In this document: in pieces, positions 6,973-14,701 of the stretch
How positions within the stretch are numbered: position 1 is the first letter of the stretch
How the letters are laid out: each line of letters starts with the position of its first letter
Virus record (IMG/VR): IMGVR_UViG_3300044624_001710
Span: 1 to 21,471 of that record
DNA length: 21,471 bases
Source of the DNA: a virus
Strand: one strand, 5' to 3'
Notes under the pieces: model-generated
The model's input: only the letters and a program-made list of their open reading frames with translations
The model's database searches: none
What the model was told of the DNA's origin: nothing
Position numbers and translations under genes: made by a program

Positions 6973-9900
6973 TTAATGTAATGCTACCCACGCTCCATTA
7001 GCGTATCCCATAAATTTATGAGTGGTTGAATTATAAATCATATCTCCATTTGCAGGAGTCAAACTTCCAGTTTGTACATCGGTGAATGTTGCCATTCTCA
7101 TCGGTGATTGTGTTACAATTACCGCAGTACCAGCTGTTAAGTTTAAGTTAGTTGCTGATGTTATTTCAGGTGTACCGGTTGCATATATGTTAAATCCAGA
7201 TGCACTTATCGCACCACTAACAAACATAGAGCCTGTTAGTTTTAATTCAGCTCCATCAAATGTAAGAGTGTTACTTACAAACAATCTTTCAGGTGCATTT
7301 TCGTATCTAACTATACCATTATTTACACTTCCGGTTACCGCTAATAAAGATGCAACTCCAGAAGTTCCAGATGTACCATTCGTGCCATTTGTACCGTTTA
7401 CACCACTCGTACCAGTTAAACCAGATGTACCGGATGAACCAAATGCAGTACCATCCAACCCATTTTTGCCAGATGAACCAGATGTACCATCAGAACCATT
7501 TGCACCAGGTGCACCATTTGTACCAGATGTACCACCACTTCCTGCAGTTGCTCCTGCAGCAGTTAAACCACTTGTACCGGATGTACCAGAACTACCAGAT
7601 GTGCCCATAGTACCATTTGCACCGGTTAAACCAGATGTTCCAGATGAACCAATAAATGTTCCATCTAAACCAGATGTACCAGATGAACCAAAAAATCCAG
7701 ATATGCCAGATGTACCGGAAGTACCATTTGAACCATTTACACCAGATGTTCCATCTTTACCAAATCCAGATGAACCAGATGTACCGGATGAACCAACAAA
7801 TGTACCATCTTTACCGGATGTTCCAGATGTACCATCTTTACCAGATGAACCGGCACTACCAGCACCACCACCCGTTCCCGCGGTGATTGTTATATGTCCA
7901 CTACCAGGTGAATCGGTTATAACCGCACCACCGGTAAATGTTATTTGATTTACACCACTAATAGATGTAGGTCCAACATCATCATTTATTGTTAATGCAA
8001 TAGATGAACCAGATGAACCCGATGTACCAGATGAACCAGATGTTCCTCCACCACCCGAAACTCCAGAAGTACCAGAAGTACCATCGGTACCAGGTGCCCC
8101 AATACCATTAAGTCCAGATGTTCCAGATGAACCATCTTTACCAGATGTACCGGATGTACCGCCACTTCCACTTACTCCTGCGGTTCCAGATGAACCAGAA
8201 GTTCCACCGCCACCATCTTTACCAGATGTACCGGAAGTACCATTTGAACCCCCGCCACCTACGCCACCGGCTACAGTAAGTGCAACGGTACCGCCACCAC
8301 TATTCGTAGCACGGATTGTATTATCCAATGTTAATGTGGTTGTTGCAGCTGCGGAGAATGAACCACTATTAATTGTAAGTCCACCACCACCGCCACCGGT
8401 TGTTATAGTTACTTGTCCGCCACCATCATCTGCAACAACGGCTCCATTGAATCGTATTGTACGAACTGAACCAAAAGAACTACCACCTTGTTGAGATACT
8501 GTTATCGCTCCAAATGAAGATGTAGCTATTATTCTAGATATATCATTAACTCCACCAACCCAAGCATATCCTTGTGGAAGTGAAGCAGATAAAGGTCCAC
8601 TTACTTGTAGAGAACCTGTAATTTGTATATTATTTGTTGTCGCGAATACCGAACCGGTTGCCGCAAATATTCCAGTACCACTACCAGCACTACCAAATGA
8701 AGATGTTGCTACTAAAATTGTTCTATTATTAGGACCACCTACCCAAGCATATCCTTCTCTTAAAGATGCACTCAAAGATGTACTTACAAATAAAGAACCA
8801 GTAATACCAACCGATTTCGTCATTGTAATTGCATCACTAGGACTCAACTTTATTTCTTCAAATTCTTTAATAGCCAACTTATGAAACCCAGTAGCCCCCG
8901 CAGTTGTTTCTAATTCACCTTTATTATTACCATTCTTATCAGTCCACCATAAAAATGATGTAACTTCATCTACTCCTCTTGAATCAGAACCTAAATCTAA
9001 AAACTGAATTGTGGGTCCATATAATGCACCACCATATTGTGTTTTACCAATTTTTATAGAACCGGTCATATGCAAAGAACCACTAATAAGTGCAGAACCG
9101 GTATAAGGAAATACGGTTGTTGTTAAACCGGATGTTCCTGCAGTTCCACTTATTCCAGATGAACCAGATGAACCAGAAGTTCCAGATGAACCAGAGCTTC
9201 CAGAAGTTCCTGATGAACCACTTGTACCATCTAAACCGGTTGTACCATCTTTTCCAGATGTACCAGAAGACCCACTTGAACCAGATGTTCCAGAACTACC
9301 ACTACTTCCAGATGTACCAGATGAACCAGAAGTTCCAGATGAACCAGAGCTTCCAGAAGTTCCAGATGAACCACTTTGACCAGGTGCACCTGCCGTATTT
9401 ATATACCATGAAGTTATACCAGTACCACTACCTGATGTAGTTGTTATATTAACCACTAAATCACCTGTACCACTATTGTAAGATGTTACAGTTCCTTCTA
9501 ATACATTTGATGCATTTTCAGAAATAATAATAGCCTGTCCAGGAGTCCATTGTAATCCAGTTCCTATTGTGAAATTTTTAGAACCAGTGCTTATATCGTT
9601 TGAAGTACTTGATGTTGATGAAAATCTATCACCATTTTGTCCAGAAGTTCCAGATGAACCCGATGAACCAGATGTACCATCTTTACCAGATGTACCAGAT
9701 GAACCGCTACTACCAGATGTTCCAGATGAACCGGAAGTACCACTCTCTCCAGAAGTTCCAGATGAACCTGAGCTTCCAGAAGTTCCAGAACTACCACTAC
9801 TTCCTGACGTGCCATCTTTACCAGATGTACCAGATGAGCCAGATGTACCTGAACTTCCCGCTGTACCATCTTTACCAGATGTACCAGATGAACCATCACT

Positions 9901-10239
9901 TCCTGCTGGTCCAGTAGCTATTGAAGTTGTTTTTCCTATTGTTTTTGTAGAACTATTGTAAACTAATACTTCACTTGCAACAGCATCGGTTGAAATATTA
10001 TCAAATCTTAAACTACCAGAAATTAAAACACTACCAGTAAATTGTCCGCTTAATTGTCCACTTAAAGTTGATAGATTCGATACGGATGAAGATACTGATG
10101 TTAATGTTGAATTTAAATTATCAGTTGTTGTATATAATGTATTTACGGAACTTGATACGTTTTCTAAAATCGTCAAGTTGGCATCCATTTCTGCCGCCGT
10201 TAAGGGACTACCCTTTGGTATTCTTTTTATTATTGCCAT
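6973..10239 (-). CDS. Long collagen-like tail fibre / adhesin
   Basis: A 1088-aa fibre. The N-terminus (RIPKGSPLTAAEMDANLT, 5-22) is the short motif found at the start of many phage fibre proteins, followed by a Ser/Thr/Leu-rich stretch (30-65) with heptad-like spacing. Four collagen-like Gly-X-Y segments follow, at about 110-203, 285-371, 664-746 and 790-961, mostly GTSG, GSSG and GKDG. Between them are beta-rich spacers: 204-284, 372-663 (with two copies of a SASL...GYAWVGG...ATSSFG module at 490-517 and 551-578), and 747-789. The end (NGDMIYNSTTHKFMGYANGAWVALH, from 1064) is a common C-terminal form in fibres of Bacteroidota phages and related proteins. There is no signal peptide. Collagen-like segments should give trimeric rods. 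X and Y are largely Ser and Thr rather than Pro, so stability may come from glycosylation or Ser/Thr packing. Glycosyltransferase genes lie on both sides. Confidence 0.9.
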   Translation of the reverse strand: MAIIKRIPKGSPLTAAEMDANLTILENVSSSVNTLYTTTDNLNSTLTSVSSSVSNLSTLSGQLSGQFTGSVLISGSLRFDNISTDAVASEVLVYNSSTKTIGKTTSIATGPAGSDGSSGTSGKDGTAGSSGTSGSSGTSGKDGTSGSSGSSGTSGSSGSSGTSGESGTSGSSGTSGSSGSSGTSGKDGTSGSSGSSGTSGQNGDRFSSTSSTSNDISTGSKNFTIGTGLQWTPGQAIIISENASNVLEGTVTSYNSGTGDLVVNITTTSGSGTGITSWYINTAGAPGQSGSSGTSGSSGSSGTSGSSGTSGSSGSSGTSGSSGSSGTSGKDGTTGLDGTSGSSGTSGSSGSSGTSGSSGSSGISGTAGTSGLTTTVFPYTGSALISGSLHMTGSIKIGKTQYGGALYGPTIQFLDLGSDSRGVDEVTSFLWWTDKNGNNKGELETTAGATGFHKLAIKEFEEIKLSPSDAITMTKSVGITGSLFVSTSLSASLREGYAWVGGPNNRTILVATSSFGSAGSGTGIFAATGSVFATTNNIQITGSLQVSGPLSASLPQGYAWVGGVNDISRIIATSSFGAITVSQQGGSSFGSVRTIRFNGAVVADDGGGQVTITTGGGGGGLTINSGSFSAAATTTLTLDNTIRATNSGGGTVALTVAGGVGGGGSNGTSGTSGKDGGGGTSGSSGTAGVSGSGGTSGTSGKDGSSGTSGLNGIGAPGTDGTSGTSGVSGGGGTSGSSGTSGSSGSSIALTINDDVGPTSISGVNQITFTGGAVITDSPGSGHITITAGTGGGAGSAGSSGKDGTSGTSGKDGTFVGSSGTSGSSGFGKDGTSGVNGSNGTSGTSGISGFFGSSGTSGLDGTFIGSSGTSGLTGANGTMGTSGSSGTSGTSGLTAAGATAGSGGTSGTNGAPGANGSDGTSGSSGKNGLDGTAFGSSGTSGLTGTSGVNGTNGTNGTSGTSGVASLLAVTGSVNNGIVRYENAPERLFVSNTLTFDGAELKLTGSMFVSGAISASGFNIYATGTPEITSATNLNLTAGTAVIVTQSPMRMATFTDVQTGSLTPANGDMIYNSTTHKFMGYANGAWVALH
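7357..7872 (-). repeat. Collagen-like repeat region 4 (fibre residues about 790-961)
   Basis: Tandem 9-bp and 18-bp units encoding Gly-Thr-Ser, Gly-Ser-Ser and Gly-x-Asp/Asn triplets. This is the longest and most varied block, with extra Phe, Leu and Ala (TFVGSSGTSG, LDGTFIGSSG). The antisense strand shows long false reading frames because the units lack stops in several frames. Unit-number variation between relatives is expected from slippage or recombination. Confidence 0.85.
8002..8250 (-). repeat. Collagen-like repeat region 3 (fibre residues about 664-746)
   Basis: Gly-X-Y triplets with several Gly-Gly-Gly interruptions (KDGGGGTSG, SGGGGTSG), which would locally break a collagen helix and may act as flexible joints. 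It is bounded by beta-rich spacers ending in Gly-rich linkers. Confidence 0.8.
9127..9387 (-). repeat. Collagen-like repeat region 2 (fibre residues about 285-371)
   Basis: Nearly pure GTSG/GSSG triplets with one GKDGTTGLDG insertion. Some stretches repeat almost identically at the DNA level on the scale of 36 bp, for example about 9151-9200 and 9320-9370, a sign of recent unit duplication. Confidence 0.8.
9631..9912 (-). repeat. Collagen-like repeat region 1 (fibre residues about 110-203)
   Basis: About 31 Gly-X-Y triplets, starting GPAGSDGSSG and ending GQNGD, with GKDG at regular places. Charged Lys-Asp pairs may help register of the three chains. Confidence 0.8.
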
Positions 10240-10255
10240 GGTTTTATTCTACTTG

Positions 10256-10269
10256 TGTGTAATTACACA
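10256..10269. promoter_or_regulatory. Perfect 14-bp palindrome upstream of the fibre gene
   Basis: TGTGTAATTACACA lies 17 nt upstream of the fibre ATG within a 64-bp gap. On the gene strand a TATATTTA box lies a few bases upstream of it. A dimeric repressor or activator site is the simplest reading; the small ribbon-helix-helix-like protein at 13530 is one candidate binder. The rest of the gap is plain AT-rich DNA. Confidence 0.4.
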
Positions 10270-10303
10270 AATAAATATAAATAAATGGAAGAAATAAACA
10301 CTT

Positions 10304-10822
10304 TTAAGGATTTTCCGATTTAGTGGGCGGTTGAGTGGGTTTTTGTATCTTTAGAAACTTTAAAAATTCATCGGTATTAAACTTAACTTCCTTTATGGAT
10401 TTCACATTATTAAGTAGATAAGTTCTATATGTACCAGGTTGATGTTCATATATCCCATGTCTTTTTAAATTCATAAATGTTTTAGAACCAGTTCTATTAT
10501 CGGCCGGTAATAACTCATCTAAAGTATTTTTTTCTGCAATTTCTCTAATCGCATCGTATTTCAATCCCCTTTTTAAATTTAACTTTAACCAATCAAAGAA
10601 TTTATTAGGTCGCGCTTCACTTATCTTTATACAATGTAATATTTTATCAGGTGTAATACTAATTAAAAAAATAATAGCACTTTCAGGCCCACTAAACGAA
10701 GTAAGTTTTCCACCAACATACTCATACGAAACTATTTTATAAACTCTTCTTGCTTCTAGTTTTGATTTAGGAACTATGGTTTCTTTTTCTATTATTCTAT
10801 TATATAAGGTTCCGTATGACAT
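10304..10822 (-). CDS. Unknown protein, 172 aa
   Basis: Not recognised. It is a soluble, Lys-rich protein with mixed alpha/beta character: SYGTLYNRIIEKE at the start, a strand-rich middle (PESAIIFLISITPDKILHCIKIS, about 46-68), a helix-rich segment (RPNKFFDWLKLNLKRG, 71-86), and a Pro/Lys-rich tail (KPTQPPTKSENP). There are no membrane segments, zinc sites or catalytic signature. Its start overlaps the stop of the upstream glycosyltransferase by one base (TAATG), so it is translated from that transcript, and the fibre gene follows after a 64-bp gap. By position it could serve fibre assembly or act with the glycosyltransferases, but nothing in the sequence shows it. Confidence 0.75.
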   Translation of the reverse strand: MSYGTLYNRIIEKETIVPKSKLEARRVYKIVSYEYVGGKLTSFSGPESAIIFLISITPDKILHCIKISEARPNKFFDWLKLNLKRGLKYDAIREIAEKNTLDELLPADNRTGSKTFMNLKRHGIYEHQPGTYRTYLLNNVKSIKEVKFNTDEFLKFLKIQKPTQPPTKSENP

Positions 10823-12126
10823 TAACCTATTTTTTTAAGTTTTGGTAATTCTATCTTTTGACTGTTTACTTTTGGAACATTGAATGGAACTACTTGCGGT
10901 GCTCTCTTTACATAAGTATCAAGTATTTGTTCAAATCTTTCCGTCATTTTATCCAAAGTAAAATGTTTAAGAGTATTATCTTTTAAACCAACCGATTGAG
11001 TTTTGTATGTATTGTAGTTTTTATACACATCATATAATTTATTTGCTGCATTTGAATAATTTACAGTAAACCATTGAGCTTCTTTCATACAAAATTGGTC
11101 TGCCGCCGATTCATGTACATTTGTCAACGAACCCTCTAATAAAACTGCATGTTCTTTTGGTAAAAAGTCAGTATGTCCACTCCAACCACTTGCTATAATT
11201 GGTTTACCAGTCAAACTAAATTCAGCCATTGGTCTACCATATCCTTCACCTTTAGCAAATGATACCATTGCTTTAACTTTTGGATGGTGGTATAAATTAC
11301 TCATATCACTTTCTTCCATATCACCATGAAGTAAATAAATAGGTGGACACTTATCACCAAAACTCTTTATAACTTCTTCAATTTTCTTTCTAGTAGCTTC
11401 TCTATCCATTACACTAAATCCGGCATGCGATGTCTTTATGATAAGAGCTGGTTTGTTTTCTTTGGTATATTGGAATACGGTTGCAAATGTTTTAATTGCC
11501 ATACCAATATCTTTTCTATCTTGTCCCAAATCTCCTTTCAGCCAATGTCCAACAACTAAAAAACAAAAATCTTCTTTTATATTTTCTAAAATATCAGTAT
11601 TTGTTTTAGATGGTACGGATGATTCAAATATATCGGTATCAACTCCTTCAAAAAGCACTTCAATTGGCTTTACAACCCTAATTTCACCAACTATTTCATC
11701 AGTTTGTTGATTTTTTTGTTGATAAACAGTTCCACCTAAATTTTGTCTTGTGAAATGAGATGGTACTAATATCAAATCCATTTTGTTAGAACCATCAATG
11801 AAATCTTTTGGAGCAATTGTAGTTTCAACACCGGCAGTTATACCAATATTATAGTGTCCTTTTGGTTCAAATTCATTTGCTACCGAAACTTGCATAAATA
11901 CATCCGGCTTTTGTTCTACTACTCCTACAACTCTTTCAAGCATCCATCTACCAAATTCATCTTGGTCAGTTACTTGATTTTGTGGAGTGTTACCCCAACG
12001 AAGTGGGATAATCTTAATATCATATTTATCCATTTTGCGTAGTGATTTCATCAAATCTCTACAATGGTCCCCATATCCACTTCTCGTAAAAATAGGTCCC
12101 TGAAATACTAATGTTGGTTTACTCAT
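10822..12126 (-). CDS. GT-B (family 4-like) glycosyltransferase
   Basis: A 434-aa soluble GT-B enzyme. The N-terminal domain starts PTLVFQGPIFTRSGYGDHCRD (4-24), with the Gly-x-Gly loop of GT4 proteins. The linker region includes the strand and PSHFTRQNL (122-130) and then EVLFEGVDTDIF (156-167), the usual G-V-D/N-x-D-x-F hinge of GT4. The donor-site E-x7-E motif is E294-GYGRPMA-E302, followed by GKPIIASGWSGHTDFL (308-323). This is a retaining transferase layout; the sugar is unknown. Its start is 3 nt after the stop of the other GT-B gene and its stop overlaps the next start by one base. Being just upstream of the fibre gene suggests the fibre or another virion part as acceptor, which is inference. 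Confidence 0.9.
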   Translation of the reverse strand: MSKPTLVFQGPIFTRSGYGDHCRDLMKSLRKMDKYDIKIIPLRWGNTPQNQVTDQDEFGRWMLERVVGVVEQKPDVFMQVSVANEFEPKGHYNIGITAGVETTIAPKDFIDGSNKMDLILVPSHFTRQNLGGTVYQQKNQQTDEIVGEIRVVKPIEVLFEGVDTDIFESSVPSKTNTDILENIKEDFCFLVVGHWLKGDLGQDRKDIGMAIKTFATVFQYTKENKPALIIKTSHAGFSVMDREATRKKIEEVIKSFGDKCPPIYLLHGDMEESDMSNLYHHPKVKAMVSFAKGEGYGRPMAEFSLTGKPIIASGWSGHTDFLPKEHAVLLEGSLTNVHESAADQFCMKEAQWFTVNYSNAANKLYDVYKNYNTYKTQSVGLKDNTLKHFTLDKMTERFEQILDTYVKRAPQVVPFNVPKVNSQKIELPKLKKIG

Positions 12127-12129
12127 AAC

Positions 12130-13515
12130 TTATTTAATTTTGAACACTTCAAATCTTTTTCTTGGTTTCCAATTCTCAAACACATCTTCAATCCCATCTA
12201 TTAATTGTTGGGCCATATTGGTATGTGTTAATCCCGCTTCATTAATAAAAAACTCTCTACCAATTAATGCGTTTGCTTTTCTTTCTTCTTTTGGTGTATT
12301 GTATGATTTAGCAATTGCTTGTGCAACATCTTCTATATCAACTCTATCATCCCAAATATACGGTGTTGGCACTGAACCTGCTAATGCTTGTGCTCTACTC
12401 CATACAGGATACGCCCAAGGACCAGGTTCTGCTTTACCTTCCCATTTTCTCCATTCATGTAAAGAACCAATCTTAATATAATCATCTGCAACCAATACAT
12501 TACCTTCAACTTTAAATCCACATTGGTCTTGCAATCCACCGGTTACGTTTACAATGATTGGTGTTCCAGCCATTACCGATTCTGCGGTTGCTAATCCAAA
12601 TCCTTCGTTGTTAGCAATATTGATTGTTACATCTGCTATATTATAGTTCCAATTCAATTCTTGTTGAACTCTTCTTTTTTCAGAAAAACGGATATTAATA
12701 CCAGGTGCAAGTTCTTCAATTACAGCATACAAGTCAGTTCCATTTTCATCAACAGGTTGTGTATGCATTAATAAAAGACATTTATCCGCTTTATCTTTAC
12801 CAATAATCTCACAAAATCTTTTATATGCCATTATTACATCGGCCGGTTGTTTTCTGCGGATATTTCTATTACTCCAATACAATACAAAATCATATTCTTT
12901 ACCACCTAAAATTTCATTACGATATTCCGCAGGTACTTCGGTTGGTTTGTAGATATCAGTATTAATACCATGTGGTACATACTTTACTTGCCAATCTTTT
13001 AGAGGTCTCCATGTTACTTTATCGGTTCTAGAAGTAATTCTTTTTATAATACCATATGTTTGTCTTGATATACATCCAATCCAATCACAACTTTCATAAT
13101 AATCTCTATTATACATTGGGTCTGGTAAATCATCCCAAATTGCGTAGAAAAAAATTGGAATATTTTGTCTGATTTCGTGTTCGATATCATACAACCATGT
13201 CCAATAACGAGGGTCAGTAAAGTGTAAGATTGCATCTGGGTTTTCTGAATTAATAATCTGCCTTAACAAATCAGCATTTCCATACCCATTCCAAGGAAGT
13301 ATTTTTAAACTAGCATCTGCTACTCCATAATTTTTTTGTATATCTTCGCTAACATCCAAAACCTTACCTTGTTCAGGATGGTTAATTGCCGCTCCAACTT
13401 GATACCAATCGTATTTGTGTATCGTACCCAATACGAATTCTTTTGACATTGTGGCTATACCACTTGCCATTCTTAAATCATCCGAAAGTAATAGGATTTT
13501 TTTCTTTTTTGCCAT
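12130..13515 (-). CDS. GT-B (family 4-like) glycosyltransferase
   Basis: A 461-aa soluble GT-B enzyme, distantly related to its neighbour. It opens with a run of lysines and ILLLSDDLRMASGIATMS (7-24), the first strand and glycine loop. The hinge is YVPHGINTDIYKP (179-191). The donor-site motif E304-GFGLATA-E312 lies in NNEGFGLATAES, followed by AGTPIIVNVTGGLQD (316-330). An unusual Trp/Pro-rich insertion follows the donor site (HEWRKWEG...GPWAYPVWSRAQALAG, about 350-380). Substrates are unknown. It lies 14 nt after the small ribbon-helix-helix-like gene. Two adjacent GT4 enzymes suggest sequential addition of two sugars. Confidence 0.88.
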   Translation of the reverse strand: MAKKKKILLLSDDLRMASGIATMSKEFVLGTIHKYDWYQVGAAINHPEQGKVLDVSEDIQKNYGVADASLKILPWNGYGNADLLRQIINSENPDAILHFTDPRYWTWLYDIEHEIRQNIPIFFYAIWDDLPDPMYNRDYYESCDWIGCISRQTYGIIKRITSRTDKVTWRPLKDWQVKYVPHGINTDIYKPTEVPAEYRNEILGGKEYDFVLYWSNRNIRRKQPADVIMAYKRFCEIIGKDKADKCLLLMHTQPVDENGTDLYAVIEELAPGINIRFSEKRRVQQELNWNYNIADVTINIANNEGFGLATAESVMAGTPIIVNVTGGLQDQCGFKVEGNVLVADDYIKIGSLHEWRKWEGKAEPGPWAYPVWSRAQALAGSVPTPYIWDDRVDIEDVAQAIAKSYNTPKEERKANALIGREFFINEAGLTHTNMAQQLIDGIEDVFENWKPRKRFEVFKIK

Positions 13516-13529
13516 AACTTATTTTTTCA

Positions 13530-13730
13530 TTAAAATTGTGAACCTGAAATTTGTAATTTTAAGTATTCGTTCATTTCTTTTCTAAATTCTTCGTCAGAAA
13601 CATATCTTTCAACAGTTCGGTTTACCAATTTTTGAAGGGTAACATCGGAATCAAAAGATACTTTTTTAAATGATGAATATACATCTTTCAAGATTTTCAC
13701 AGTTGTTAGCTTTGTGTTTTCTTGATTCAT
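13530..13730 (-). CDS. Small ribbon-helix-helix-like protein
   Basis: A 66-aa protein with the size and pattern of Arc/MetJ/CopG-type DNA binders: a short strand with TTVKIL (9-14), a first helix (KDVYSSFKKVSFDSD, about 15-29), TLQKLVNRTVERYVSD (31-46) as second helix, and a charged C-terminal helix. Similar small proteins are common in T4-like phages. It probably binds DNA as a dimer and could regulate the glycosyltransferase/fibre block that follows, but no target is proven. It is the first gene after a 58-bp gap holding a copy of the 23-bp intergenic repeat. Confidence 0.6.
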   Translation of the reverse strand: MNQENTKLTTVKILKDVYSSFKKVSFDSDVTLQKLVNRTVERYVSDEEFRKEMNEYLKLQISGSQF

Positions 13731-13744
13731 TGTAATATCGTTTT

Positions 13745-13767
13745 ATATATTTGTATATATAAGTATA
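13745..13767. repeat. 23-bp intergenic repeat, copy 2
   Basis: It matches 5352-5374 at 22 of 23 positions and lies 14-37 nt upstream of the ATG at 13730. No consensus TTTG/TAnnTTTG pair was found on the gene strand of this gap, so the repeat itself may contain the promoter (TATACTTA on the gene strand). On the opposite strand it contains TATATTTG, but no plus-strand gene exists for it to serve. Confidence 0.4.
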
Positions 13768-13788
13768 TAGAAAATAAAAAAACGAAAA

Positions 13789-14655
13789 TTAAGGTTTACC
13801 ATCACATATCCCTCTATTCATAAATTCACACCATTTACAATTCTTTTTGTTATTGCCAGGTACTTTTGGGAATGGGATATCTTTGAAGTTTCCATCATCA
13901 TCAAAAACGGTATTAATAAATTCCATAAATTCATCATACACTTTGTTTACCGATGGTGTTCCATTTGGCGGAATATGTTTTGATATGTAAGGAATTGGAA
14001 ATGCAGAATCTTCAGGAAGTTTTCTTCTCATAATTTGATATTCCACTTTGATTTTAGTCATTGGAATATTAAACAATTCTGAATAATATTTTTTATACAA
14101 AAGGATTTGAGAGTTTTTCAATTTATCAGCCTTTTGATATTGATTCCATCCCATTGTTGAAGTTTTAAGGTCAACAATTATAATTGAGTTTTCCGCTAAA
14201 TCTCTCAATACAATATCAATGAATCCAATAAAGTGTACACCGTTTTTAATAGTTGCATTTAAAGGAATTTCAATACCAACTAATTCATATCCACTTTTAG
14301 AATAAAATTTACTACAATATTTTTTAAACCAAGTTAATATTCTTCTACCATCTCCATAGAATTCTTCTAATTCTATTTGAGTACAAGGTGTACCTTCAGT
14401 AAGAGATTCTTTTTCTTTAGTAAAAGCATCTTTCATTTTTTCTAAAAGAAGTTTATCTAAATTAATCTCATCAGCTTGTTTTTTAGAAACACCATACATA
14501 ACTGAAAGGTAATGTTGAATTGTTTCATGCATTCCTGTACCGAAGATTGTGTGAATGTTACCAGAACTTTCACCTAATTTATCTATGTAATTTAACTTAT
14601 ATTGTTGAGGGCAGCTACTCCACATTGAGTACTGCGAAAATGATACTTTTGCCAT
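13789..14655 (-). CDS. PD-(D/E)XK nuclease of the RecB/Cas4 type with probable Fe-S cluster
   Basis: A 288-aa nuclease. It starts with SFSQYSMWSSCPQQYKLNY (5-23), the usual opening of this family. H43 (GMHET), E129, D147 (GFIDIV), D162-L-K164 (IVDLKTS) and Q183...Y187 give the His, Glu/Asp, Asp-x-Lys and Q-x3-Y catalytic set. Cysteines C15, C273, C276 and C284 (C-x2-C-x7-C at the end) fit the four ligands of the Fe-S cluster in Cas4/AddB-type enzymes. Such enzymes resect DNA ends. No cas1, cas2 or repeat array is nearby, so a CRISPR role is not supported; phage recombination or DNA processing is more likely. It follows gp62 after 46 nt and has its own promoter-like element, so it may be expressed separately from the replisome genes. 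Confidence 0.9.
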   Translation of the reverse strand: MAKVSFSQYSMWSSCPQQYKLNYIDKLGESSGNIHTIFGTGMHETIQHYLSVMYGVSKKQADEINLDKLLLEKMKDAFTKEKESLTEGTPCTQIELEEFYGDGRRILTWFKKYCSKFYSKSGYELVGIEIPLNATIKNGVHFIGFIDIVLRDLAENSIIIVDLKTSTMGWNQYQKADKLKNSQILLYKKYYSELFNIPMTKIKVEYQIMRRKLPEDSAFPIPYISKHIPPNGTPSVNKVYDEFMEFINTVFDDDGNFKDIPFPKVPGNNKKNCKWCEFMNRGICDGKP

Positions 14656-14669
14656 TTGTTTGATTTATA

Positions 14670-14701
14670 TAAAGATACGAAAAAATGGTGATATTACCAA
14701 A
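14670..14701 (-). promoter_or_regulatory. Bacteroidota-type promoter before the nuclease gene
   Basis: TTTG (14701-14698) and TATCTTTA (14677-14670) are 20 nt apart on the gene strand. The -7 box differs from consensus only at the last base. The run TTTTTTCGTAT ahead of and into the -7 box is nearly the same as at the 17238 promoter. The -33 element directly follows the gp62 stop. The leader would be about 8 nt, with no ribosome-binding site. Confidence 0.5.

Noticed and set aside
7082-7948. Long plus-strand frame rich in Pro-Asp-Val-Pro-Asp-Glu-Pro repeats
   Set aside because: It is the antisense of the fibre's Gly-Thr-Ser/Gly-Ser-Ser codons; the repeat unit happens to lack stops. The same holds for frames at 7350-7886, 9090-9440 and 9569-9961.
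7357-9912. CRISPR-like periodic repeats
   Set aside because: The periodicity is 9/18 bp, in frame and coding for Gly-X-Y triplets; there are no unique spacers.
13789-14655. Cas4 of a CRISPR-Cas system
   Set aside because: There are no cas1/cas2-like genes or regularly spaced repeats in the window.
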